Below are positions 10,803-17,710 of a stretch of 19,011 nt of DNA, one piece after another (position 1 is the first letter of the stretch; each line of letters opens with the position of its first letter). The stretch lies in assembly GCA_913049565.1 (NCBI GenBank), contig CAJWZG010000025.1, positions 1-19,011 of the forward strand, given 5' to 3'. The notes under the pieces are model-generated. The model had not been told where the DNA came from, made no database searches, and saw only the letters and a list, made by a program, of their open reading frames with translations. The position numbers and the translations under genes were made by a program. The DNA is from an uncultured Gammaproteobacteria bacterium (GTDB taxonomy: Bacteria; Pseudomonadota; Gammaproteobacteria; Pseudomonadales; Azotimanducaceae_A).

Positions 10803-12196
10803 TGAGTAGTCGCCTCGTCAATGTCATCGAACTTTTGTAAAACGCTGTAGTAGAGACCGTCGGTTAGGCGATTGGTAGGCAACAGCTGCCAGCCAACCGC
10901 CGTTGCAAAACCAAGCTCGAGTGTTGGAGTCGCAACCGTGGCGTCTGTGTTTTCGCGCAGAAAGTGGTGAATCACTTGATCGTTTTCCTCGGCAAAAACG
11001 GAGCAGGTTGAGTAAAGAAGGGTACCCCCAGGCCTAACGTGTTGCCATAAGTTCTGAATCAGCTGTAGTTGCTGGCTTTGCTGCTCCAATACAGAAGACG
11101 GCTTGAGTAAAAGTCGAATCTCAGGGTTGCGACGGATGGTCCCGCTGCCGGTGCACGGAGCGTCGATCAATACCGTGTCGAATAGCTGCTCGAACATCAG
11201 CGTTGATTTAGAGCCATCTGCGCATATCAGCGTGATGGAATCGGGATCAGCATTGTCGATATCATAGCGAGTAGAGTGTCCTAATCGCTCCCCGACTAAG
11301 GCCAATTCTTGTAAACGAACTTCTTTGACGTCCATTGCCCACAAACGATGTGGAACGGCCTTTTCGATAAGCATCTCTCTCAAATGAAAGAGTTTCCCCC
11401 CAGGTGCCGCGCAGGCGTCGAGAATATGCATAGGGCTCGTTCGGGATCGCTGAGCCGTTAATTGGGTAAAAAGCACATGGGCTGCTTGCTGGGCCCCAAG
11501 ATCTTGAACCGCGCAAGTCCCTTGCTCCCAGCCTGGCAGGTCTACTGCGCTTTTGGGCTCATCTAGAATCACAGCTTCCGGCCAAGGACCGTCTTGGTAC
11601 GCTATGCCTGCTGAGCTCAATTGCTTTTTATATATATCGTAATTGATCACACACGCGTTGATTCGCAAAGACATGGGTGCTCGCTCGCCGTTGGCCTGCA
11701 TCAGTTCGTTTGCTAACTCGGGGTATTGAGCGGTGAACATGTCACGGAGCCAGGCAGGATGATCTGCCGCCGTGCTAGCTGACGGCACAGCCGCGCCATC
11801 AGTTGCGGCGTCTCGTTGCTCTTGTCGAAGCACAGCATTCACCAGACCTTTGGCCCAAGGTTTGCCCAGTTTTTGGCAGGCTGAGACACATTCGTTGATT
11901 GCTGCATGCTCGGCTATGCTTGTGTATTTGAGTTGGTAAGTGCCTACTAACATCAGGTGGTGGATGTCCATGTCCTTAGCTTTTAAAGGTCGGTTGAGTT
12001 TGGCGTGGACGCCAGCCTCCAGAGAGAGGTAGTGACGCAAAGTGCCGTAAAGCAGCTCGCTATGCAGAGGGGTTTGCAGCCATTGCGGACGGTGAATTCG
12101 GATCCATTCGGTCGTCCGTTGATGGCGGATGATTTGGGATAACGCCCTCGCCACATCTAGGCGTACATTAGTACCAATCTGCTGACTTAGCGACAT
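10799..12196 (-). CDS. rsmB: 16S rRNA (cytosine-967 C5)-methyltransferase RsmB
   Basis: SAM-dependent enzyme methylating C967 of 16S rRNA. Seen: an N-terminal NusB-like RNA-binding domain (about 10-135), then the methyltransferase with SAM motif DACAAPGGK (260-268), the DAPCTGSG motif with C348, and YSTCSVFAEEN with C398. The two cysteines are the release and catalytic residues in this family. At 465 residues it is longer than E. coli RsmB (429); part of the excess is an alanine-rich stretch near 130-146. The ATG overlaps the fmt stop by one base (TAATG). Confidence 0.96.
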   Translation of the reverse strand: MSLSQQIGTNVRLDVARALSQIIRHQRTTEWIRIHRPQWLQTPLHSELLYGTLRHYLSLEAGVHAKLNRPLKAKDMDIHHLMLVGTYQLKYTSIAEHAAINECVSACQKLGKPWAKGLVNAVLRQEQRDAATDGAAVPSASTAADHPAWLRDMFTAQYPELANELMQANGERAPMSLRINACVINYDIYKKQLSSAGIAYQDGPWPEAVILDEPKSAVDLPGWEQGTCAVQDLGAQQAAHVLFTQLTAQRSRTSPMHILDACAAPGGKLFHLREMLIEKAVPHRLWAMDVKEVRLQELALVGERLGHSTRYDIDNADPDSITLICADGSKSTLMFEQLFDTVLIDAPCTGSGTIRRNPEIRLLLKPSSVLEQQSQQLQLIQNLWQHVRPGGTLLYSTCSVFAEENDQVIHHFLRENTDATVATPTLELGFATAVGWQLLPTNRLTDGLYYSVLQKFDDIDEATTQ

Positions 12197-13197
12197 TACG
12201 AGGGGGTCTGTCCACTGGTTGGGAAAAAGACCCCGTCCTCGTTGAACAAGTCGGGGTAGCCGTTTTTGGCTGCAGCTGAGTCCATAGGCAGACCTTTGCC
12301 GCGGTTAATTTTGAGCTCATTTATGGCAAGCACGCCGTCGCCACATTCGACCAATAAAGACTTTTTCCCAGCGGGCAGTTGACGCCCAGGACAACCTGTC
12401 AAAGCTGGTTTAACTGGCATTGGTGCCAGGCATGCATCGAGTATCTGAACTTGTACCCCCTCAACATAGGTGATGGCGGGCATTCGACGGTTCAACGCCC
12501 AGATTTGTCTTTCTATGGCTTTGACGCCTAGGCGCCAATCTATGATCCGATCCGCAGTATCCAGCTTATGAGCGTAAGTCACGCCATTTTTGAGCTGCTC
12601 ACTGGGTTGCAAGGCAGGTTCTTGGGTTAGTTGATTGAGCACGTCGATGAGCAGTTGCGCGCCATTTAGTGCTAACTGATTTTCCAGCTGTAGAATGTTC
12701 TCAAACCCATCGATAGCAGAAGACTTGCTAGCGAATACCGGTCCGGTGTCTAGGCCCTTTTCCATGCGCATGATCGCTATACCAGTTTCGGTGTCACCAG
12801 CCATAACCGCCCGCTCTATCGGGGCAGCACCTCGCCATCTTGGCAGCAATGAGGCATGTACGTTTAGACAACCAAGCGTTGGAATATCCAGAATGTATTG
12901 TGGCAGCAGCAGCCCATAAGCGGCGACCACTAAGACATCAGGTTCGAAGTCTTCAAGCTCTTGGGCTGCAGCCCTATCTTTAAGCGAAGCAGGTTGTGCC
13001 ACCGGCAGTCCTAGTTCTAGCGCAAGTTTTTTCACAGGGCTTTGCGCAAGCCGGCGCCCCCTACCCCGAGGGCGATCGGGTTGACTCAAGACCAGTCCGC
13101 AGGGGAAGGCGGAATCTTGCAGGGCGCTTAAGATCGTTGCCGCGAAATCAGGACTTCCGGCAAAAGCCACCTTCAGTAAGTTTTGAGAGGGCCCCAA
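12196..13197 (-). CDS. fmt: Methionyl-tRNA formyltransferase
   Basis: Formylates Met-tRNA for translation initiation using 10-formyl-tetrahydrofolate. Seen: the FAGSPDFA N terminus, HASLLPRWRGAAPI (114-127), and N112, H114 and D150, which correspond to the catalytic triad of E. coli Fmt (N108, H110, D146). A C-terminal tRNA-binding domain follows. At 333 residues it is slightly longer than E. coli Fmt (315). The first possible start is TTG at 13197, one base after the def stop; a GTG at codon 10 is an alternative, and neither has a clear ribosome site, so coupling to def is likely. Confidence 0.95.
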   Translation of the reverse strand: MGPSQNLLKVAFAGSPDFAATILSALQDSAFPCGLVLSQPDRPRGRGRRLAQSPVKKLALELGLPVAQPASLKDRAAAQELEDFEPDVLVVAAYGLLLPQYILDIPTLGCLNVHASLLPRWRGAAPIERAVMAGDTETGIAIMRMEKGLDTGPVFASKSSAIDGFENILQLENQLALNGAQLLIDVLNQLTQEPALQPSEQLKNGVTYAHKLDTADRIIDWRLGVKAIERQIWALNRRMPAITYVEGVQVQILDACLAPMPVKPALTGCPGRQLPAGKKSLLVECGDGVLAINELKINRGKGLPMDSAAAKNGYPDLFNEDGVFFPTSGQTPS

Positions 13198-13198
13198 A

Positions 13199-13693
13199 TT
13201 AACTGGCCCGTACGCGCAATTTTTTGGCGATTCGGCTGCGTTTTAGACTGGATAGGTAATCAACAAAAAGCTTCCCCTGAAGGTGGTCACATTCGTGTTG
13301 AATACAAATGGCTAACATACCGTCAGCAGCAAATTCGATTAAATTGCCCTGAACATCGAAGGCACTCACATAGACCTGTTCGAATCGTTCGACCGGTTCG
13401 TAAATTTCGGGAACTGACAAGCAGCCTTCCTCGCCTTTTATCTTTTTGCCGAAAGTTTCAAGAACTGGGTTGATCAGTGTATGTGGTTCGCTTTTATCGT
13501 CACTTACGTCGACCACGATGATCTGCTTGTGCACATTGACTTGGGTCGCGGCTAAGCCGATGCCTGGCGCCGCATACATGGTTGTGAGCAAGTCCCGCGC
13601 GAATTGAGAAAGCTTGTCGTCAAACACGTCAACGGCGGTTGCCTTAGTGCGCAGGCGAGGGTCTGGGTGATGAAGAATGTTTAGTACCGTCAA
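13199..13693 (-). CDS. def: Peptide deformylase
   Basis: Metalloenzyme that removes the N-formyl group from nascent proteins. All three motifs are present: GIGLAATQ (44-51), EGCLSVPE with metal ligand C91, and QHECDH with H133, catalytic E134 and H137. Length 164 residues (E. coli 169). The start must be TTG: an in-frame TAA lies two codons upstream, and the N terminus TVLNILHHPDPRLR aligns with the family from residue 2. CGGGAT just upstream may be the ribosome site. First gene of the def-fmt-rsmB-trkA-trkH unit, so the deformylase and formyltransferase pair is preserved. Confidence 0.96.
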   Translation of the reverse strand: MTVLNILHHPDPRLRTKATAVDVFDDKLSQFARDLLTTMYAAPGIGLAATQVNVHKQIIVVDVSDDKSEPHTLINPVLETFGKKIKGEEGCLSVPEIYEPVERFEQVYVSAFDVQGNLIEFAADGMLAICIQHECDHLQGKLFVDYLSSLKRSRIAKKLRVRAS

Positions 13694-13963
13694 TTTTTAA
13701 TCCCGATATGGGGGCTCCGTCGGACTTATCAGGGCGCTGTCGCTGTACCCAGCAGTGCTGCGATTATAGCCCTTGGTTCAGCCAACTCGCACAATCATTC
13801 GAGACATTGGCGGTATTTTTGCCACTAAGCATTTGCGAATGTCCATATTCGCCATTTTCACGGCACACGATCAAACACCATGCAGACAAAAGCGACCCAC
13901 CCATTCACTAGCCGATCTGCCAAACGCCTCGGCGAACTGCTAGTTGACTAGCCTCGATCGGTT
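13694..13963. other. Divergent def-dprA intergenic region (270 bp)
   Basis: In pseudomonads a LysM-domain gene usually lies between def and dprA; here there is only 270 bp and I see no LysM motif in any frame. The right half may hold the lost 5' end of dprA: the frame of dprA is open from 13829 to 13948, with an ATG at 13880 and a TAG at 13949. The left half holds a def promoter element. Confidence 0.5.
13763..13768 (-). promoter_or_regulatory. Candidate -10 element of the def operon
   Basis: Read on the minus strand this is TATAAT, a perfect sigma-70 -10 hexamer, about 70 bp before the def start. No good -35 hexamer lies at 16-18 bp, so either an activator helps or the true -35 is degenerate. 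It is the best promoter candidate for the def-fmt-rsmB-trkA-trkH unit. Confidence 0.45.
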
Positions 13964-14989
13964 GTGAGTCAGTGGCTCGAATTGCAAGGATTTACAGCAG
14001 AGGTTCTGCAAACTGCCGCAACGCCGGACATGAGGTTGAAGCGACGTTCACCGATATTCGCTTTCGGCACAGAGAGCCTCCTAACCCCGGGCTACTATCG
14101 AAAAGAAGCTCACGCCATTTCAGTGATGGGTATTTTTGATTCGGCCTATCCAGAACGACTTAGACAGATCCCCGATCCTCCCTTGCTCCTATACTGCTTT
14201 GGGCATGCATCAGTGCTGGGTTATCACAGCGCTTCGGTTGTTGGGGCTCGCAAATGCTCGATTGCTGGCAAAGAAGTGGCCTCTTGTCTCGGGCGAGGCT
14301 TAGCCGAGCTAGGATGCACTGTCATTAGTGGTTTGGCTTTGGGTATTGACTCTGCAGCACATCGCGGCGCGTTGGCCGCTAAAGCCGGAGCAACAGTTGC
14401 CGTGCTTGGCGGTGGCTTCGACCACCTTTACCCCACGCAAAACAAAAATCTAGCAGAGTCTATTGTTACCTCAAATGGAATGCTTATTTCAGAGTATCCG
14501 CCGGGGCTGCAACCACGGCGCCACCATTTCCCCGAGCGTAATCGCATCATTAGTGGGCTTTCAGAAGTGGCGGTTTTAGTTGAGGCGAGCGAAAAAAGCG
14601 GTTCTTTAATTACAGCGCGTTTAGCTTTGGAGCAAGGCTGAGACGTCTGCGCGGTTCCGGGCTCGGTTCTTGGTCCCGTAAGTGCTGGTTGTCATAGATT
14701 GGTTCGCCAAGGCGCGGCTCTGATTACAACGGTGCGAGAGGTTATCGAAGAGACCAGATGGACGCTTCAAGTTTCGGCTGAATCTGCAAGAGACATAAAT
14801 CAGGTGATGGACATTCTGGATGCAGAGTCGAATTCGATATTGGACACAATTTCTGCGCGGAGTCATCAGCTCGATGAAATTGTTATGTTGACCTGCTTGA
14901 CCCCGCAACAAGTAAGCCAGTTGTTAATAAGCTTACAGCTGCGAGGATTTGTTCGGCAGGAGCCGGACGGGTATATTCGCCTCCTTTGA
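13964..14989 (+). pseudogene. dprA: dprA (DNA processing protein A), interrupted by an in-frame stop
   Basis: DprA protects incoming single-stranded DNA and loads RecA during natural transformation. Family features seen: VVGARK (92-97 from the GTG), SGLALGID (122-129), FPERNRIISGLS (189-200) and GSLITARLALEQG (213-225). A TGA then stands at 14639-14641, where relatives usually have arginine in the EQGREV-type motif. The same frame continues intact (DVCAVPGSV, then CHRLVRQGA and a C-terminal winged-helix-like domain) to the TGA at 14987. A CGA-to-TGA transition would explain it. The N terminus is also about 25-30 residues short: the GTG at 13964 has no ribosome site. Starting from ATG 13880 would give the normal length of about 369 codons but crosses a TAG at 13949. 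Alternatives are a sequencing error, readthrough, or a functional truncated core. Confidence 0.85.
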
Positions 14990-15006
14990 CACCTGTGGAG
15001 AATTAC

Positions 15007-15507
15007 ATGAGTTGGGTTGCCGTTTTAATGGGGTCGGAGTCTGATTGGCCAGTGATGCAGTCGACAACCTCAATGCTTGAGACCCTGGGAATTAGGTTCG
15101 AGGTGAAGGTGACGAGCGCGCATAGAACCCCAGCGGGCACTCAGGCCTATGTGCAAGATGCTGAAGAGCGCGGGTGTCGTGTATTTGTTTGCGCGGCCGG
15201 GATGGCAGCTCACTTAGCCGGCGCTGTTGCAGCGCATACCCAGCGTCCAGTTATTGGGGTTCCGATCGACAGTGGTCCGCTGCAAGGGTTTGATGCTTTG
15301 TTGTCGACAGTGCAGATGCCGGGAGGTATCCCTGTGGCGACTGTGGCGGTAGGCAAGGCGGGTGCAAAGAATGCAGCTTATCTTGCTGCACAAATTCTCG
15401 CAGTAGCCGATGATGCTCTCCACCAAACCGTGGTTCAGGATCGAGCGGACAATCGGGAGAAAGTAGAAGCGCAGAACGAATCTGTACAGACCTCTTTGAA
15501 ATCTTGA
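15007..15507 (+). CDS. purE: N5-carboxyaminoimidazole ribonucleotide mutase, PurE class I
   Basis: Converts N5-CAIR to CAIR in purine biosynthesis. From the chosen ATG the protein has 166 residues (E. coli 169). Family motifs: MGSESDW with S10 and D13, SAHRTP (37-42) with the conserved H39 and R40, AGMAAHLAG (64-72), and [17 protein letters not shown]. The ATG at 15007 is preferred over an upstream TTG (14986) because GGAG lies at 14997-15000. The usual partner purK is not adjacent. The gene begins 17 bp after the dprA stop, and its end overlaps tsaC. Confidence 0.95.
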   Translation: MSWVAVLMGSESDWPVMQSTTSMLETLGIRFEVKVTSAHRTPAGTQAYVQDAEERGCRVFVCAAGMAAHLAGAVAAHTQRPVIGVPIDSGPLQGFDALLSTVQMPGGIPVATVAVGKAGAKNAAYLAAQILAVADDALHQTVVQDRADNREKVEAQNESVQTSLKS

Positions 15508-16055
15508 GTGATGTTCAACATGCCGCTTCCTGCCTTTTGTCAGGAGGCGTAATAGCGCATGCGACCGAAGGGGTTTGGGGCTTCGCCTGCGACCCCAACA
15601 GCGATTCAGCGATTGAACGTATCTTAGAGATAAAAGGGCGCGAGGCCGACAAAGGTATGTTGTTGCTGGCTGGCTCAGCAACCGTGTTCGAGCCAGCGTT
15701 GAATCGAGTATCGCTGGAAGTTCGGCAGCGGGTTATCGACAGCTGGCCCGGTCATATCACTTGGTTACTGCCGGGCGAAGCCTACCCTGTCCTCATCCGG
15801 GGCAGTCATAGGACCGTCGCGTGCAGAGTGCCTGACCACGAACAAGCAAGACACATATGCTCGGCTTTTGGTAACGCCATCGTATCGACATCCTTAAATC
15901 GCACGGGTGGCTCTCCCATCGTCGAGTTCTCCGATGCACTGCGGCAGTTTGAAGGTGACGTTGATTTCATAGTGCCCGGTCAAACCTCAGGCTATTTAGG
16001 TCCGAGTCAGATCAGAGGGTTAGATGGTTCGATGATTAGAAGCGCACTAACGTGA
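15504..16055 (+). CDS. tsaC: Threonylcarbamoyl-AMP synthase TsaC (YrdC/Sua5 family)
   Basis: Makes threonylcarbamoyl-AMP from threonine, bicarbonate and ATP, the first step of the t6A37 modification of ANN-decoding tRNAs. At 183 residues it is the short, Sua5-domain-free form (E. coli 190). Seen: IAHATEGVWGFACDP (17-31), the basic KGREADKG segment (44-51), SWPGHITWLLPG, CRVPDHE and STSLNRTGG. In most relatives the last motif reads STSAN, so leucine for alanine is a small deviation. The TTG start overlaps the purE stop (TTGA) and no better start exists. Its own stop overlaps the aroE start (GTGA). Confidence 0.93.
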   Translation: MSDVQHAASCLLSGGVIAHATEGVWGFACDPNSDSAIERILEIKGREADKGMLLLAGSATVFEPALNRVSLEVRQRVIDSWPGHITWLLPGEAYPVLIRGSHRTVACRVPDHEQARHICSAFGNAIVSTSLNRTGGSPIVEFSDALRQFEGDVDFIVPGQTSGYLGPSQIRGLDGSMIRSALT

Positions 16056-16900
16056 GTATGTTGCGTTACAGGTTAGGGGTGGCAGGCAACCCTATCGACC
16101 ACTCCTTATCGCCTTCCATCCACACAGCATTTGCGCAAGCGCAAGGCGATGACGTGGACTATCAGCGTTTTTTGTTCGAGTTGAATCGGTTTAATGAACA
16201 AGCGTCGGCTTTTTTTCATCGAGGCGGCCTTGGTCTCAACGTCACAGTGCCTTTTAAACGACACGCATTCAAATTCGCTCAGCAGCTAGACGATACAGCC
16301 GCCGCTGCTGGAGCCGTAAACACGCTCGCTATGCAAAACGGCGAGGTCGTCGGTTACAACACCGATGGCATTGGATTGATTAATGATTTGCAGCAGCGTT
16401 GCGGCGTGAGCGTTTCCGGCGCCAGCTTATTGATACTGGGCGCCGGCGGAGCTTGCCAGGGTATTATCCACCCTTTGCTGGATGCAGGGGCTGAGCGGGT
16501 TTACATCGCGAACCGGACAATGGCGAGGGCGCAAAGCCTTGTTGCCAATTTAACGGGCGAGCAGTCTACTCGCGTGCAGGCATTGGATATTAGTGGCATC
16601 GAAAACGATCATCCGTCAGTGGGGTTGGTGATCAATAGCACTGCGCTGGGCTTGGAGGCAGGTGGTTTGCAGGCGTTGAACGATTTGCCTTCGGGCTTGG
16701 TAGAGGGCCGCTGCTGTTATGACCTTAGTTACGGCAAGCAGGCTCAGTTTGCTCAATGGGCCAAGATGAATGGAGCAAGTCGAAGTTTTGATGGATTAGG
16801 CATGCTGGTAGAGCAAGCGGCTGAAAGTTACGCTATTTGGATGGGTAGTAAGCCTCACACTGAAGCAGTTTATGAACATCTTCGAAAAGCGGTTGCTTGA
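16052..16900 (+). CDS. aroE: Shikimate dehydrogenase (NADP+)
   Basis: Reduces 3-dehydroshikimate to shikimate in aromatic amino acid synthesis. Length 282 residues (E. coli 272). Seen: GNPIDHSLSPSIH with S18 and S20 for substrate binding, NVTVPFK with catalytic K69, YNTDG with D105, the NADP-binding loop GAGGACQG (130-137), the NRTMARA phosphate-recognition segment, and DGLGMLVEQAA near the end. GTG at 16052 overlaps the tsaC stop; an ATG two codons later (16058) is an equally possible start. The tsaC-aroE pairing is common in gammaproteobacteria. Confidence 0.96.
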   Translation: MSMLRYRLGVAGNPIDHSLSPSIHTAFAQAQGDDVDYQRFLFELNRFNEQASAFFHRGGLGLNVTVPFKRHAFKFAQQLDDTAAAAGAVNTLAMQNGEVVGYNTDGIGLINDLQQRCGVSVSGASLLILGAGGACQGIIHPLLDAGAERVYIANRTMARAQSLVANLTGEQSTRVQALDISGIENDHPSVGLVINSTALGLEAGGLQALNDLPSGLVEGRCCYDLSYGKQAQFAQWAKMNGASRSFDGLGMLVEQAAESYAIWMGSKPHTEAVYEHLRKAVA

Positions 16901-16963
16901 AGAAAGGCGGGCAACTGTTCCAGCCGATTTTTGCTGAGCCCTTCGCTTAAAGAGGACAACCTA

Positions 16964-17254
16964 TTGAGTAAATCTAGACGGTTTATCGCAGGCGCAGTTT
17001 GCCCTGCCTGTCAGGAGGTTGATCGTACGGTTATTGAGGCGGTAACGGATGGGGATACTCGGGAAGGGAACACGCCCATCGTTGGCGTTCAGCGCCGATG
17101 TGTGGCTTGCGGATTTACCGAAGCTTTAGACGCCGAAAAGGAAGGCATCACAGCGCCGTTGCCGCGAGCGCGCTATGATAGAAGCCGTGAAACCACGGAC
17201 AAGGTCGAGGTGGTGCGAATTCTCGACCCCGCGCCGGCCAAAAAACCTGTGTGA
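16964..17254 (+). CDS. YheV-family small zinc-ribbon protein (DUF2387-like)
   Basis: A 96-residue protein of unknown function resembling E. coli YheV: the opening SKSRRFIAGAVCPACQ and the later RRCVACGF give two CxxC pairs (C13/C16 and C46/C49), likely a zinc ribbon. The central part is longer than in E. coli YheV (66 residues in total), and the tail is basic and proline-rich. TTG at 16964 is chosen because AGAGGA (16951-16956) sits 7 bp upstream and the family N terminus starts here; an in-frame TTG at 16931 would only add 11 residues of poor match. It lies 63 bp after aroE and ends the plus-strand run. No function is assigned. Confidence 0.8.
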   Translation: MSKSRRFIAGAVCPACQEVDRTVIEAVTDGDTREGNTPIVGVQRRCVACGFTEALDAEKEGITAPLPRARYDRSRETTDKVEVVRILDPAPAKKPV

Positions 17255-17313
17255 TTTGGTCAGGTAGATTCCCTAAATTATTGGAATTGTCCAAGTTTCC
17301 TACCTCGAACAAG

Positions 17314-17341
17314 TTGCTGGCAGTCCTGTGACTGCTATACT
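17314..17341 (+). promoter_or_regulatory. Candidate promoter for the cox operon or a leader RNA
   Basis: TTGCTG (17314-17319) and TATACT (17336-17341) are 16 bp apart, and TGC directly before the hexamer forms an extended -10. Transcription from here would start near 17348 and give a leader of about 360 nt before coxB. Confidence 0.4.
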
Positions 17342-17507
17342 TATCGAGTTTTCGCACAGGTTAATTTGTGTGAAAGGCCTGTGAAAAAGCCCCACTTGAA
17401 AGCAGCGGTGATTATTTTCGACGTGAGAATGGATCGAAGGTAGTCGAGTCGCTGTAGCGAGTCGAGGTTGACGAAGTATTCGCGTACTCAGGCTAGAGAG
17501 CGATCCC

Positions 17508-17521
17508 CACAAAGCTTTGTG
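17508..17521. repeat. 14-bp perfect palindrome
   Basis: CACAAAGCTTTGTG is its own reverse complement. It could be a dimeric regulator site or a stem in the leader RNA. I do not recognise it as a known operator. Confidence 0.5.
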
Positions 17522-17710
17522 TGACAAGCATCTAGCGACGCTAAGCGTTGACGTTCGCTGGGACGTGGTGGTGGCTTAAACGATTGCGGGTAGTGTGAAA
17601 TAACGCTACACCGATGAAATTAGATGATGGGTGCGGTGAAACCTTACAGGGAACACCCTGAGGGCTTTGAAGCTTTAGCACCACAACTTAAGGTAGAGAG
17701 ACAAAGCAAA

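Larger units (their letters stand above)
17255..17710 (+). other. Long non-coding leader before coxB with many inverted repeats
   Basis: A 456-bp stretch between the yheV-like gene and coxB with no convincing gene; an in-frame ATG at 17624 would extend coxB by 29 residues but lacks a ribosome site. It carries a series of short stems: ATTCC/GGAAT (17268-17287), CACAGG/CCTGTG (17355-17360 with 17378-17383), GGATCG/CGATCC (17431-17436 with 17501-17506) enclosing TCGCT/AGCGA (17449-17460) and AGTA/TACT (17475-17488), the palindrome at 17508-17521, AGCGA/TCGCT (17534-17559), a 7-bp stem at 17590-17609 with one G-T pair, and CAGGG-AACA-CCCTG (17647-17660). It may be a structured 5' leader of the cox operon or an embedded small RNA. 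Confidence 0.45.

Noticed and set aside
13708..13911. Plus-strand 67-residue frame in the def-dprA gap, considered as a LysM remnant
   Set aside because: Cysteine- and proline-rich sequence with no LysM pattern and no ribosome site; its frame differs from dprA.
14639..14641. TGA as selenocysteine or reassigned codon
   Set aside because: The position is usually arginine, no selenocysteine-insertion stem is obvious downstream, and TGA terminates several neighbouring genes.
14699..14989. Separate small gene downstream of the dprA stop
   Set aside because: It is in frame with dprA and matches the DprA C-terminal half, so it is the rest of the interrupted gene rather than an independent one.
17268..17287. 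ATTCC/GGAAT inverted repeat after the yheV-like gene as a terminator
   Set aside because: The stem is only 5 bp, AT-rich, and has no following T run.
17431..17506. Mobile repeat or MITE in the cox leader
   Set aside because: GGATCG/CGATCC could pass as short terminal inverted repeats, but no target-site duplication is visible and only one copy lies in the window; a genome search would be needed.
17624..17710. Extended coxB start at ATG 17624
   Set aside because: No ribosome site, and it would bury the clear signal peptide that begins at 17711.
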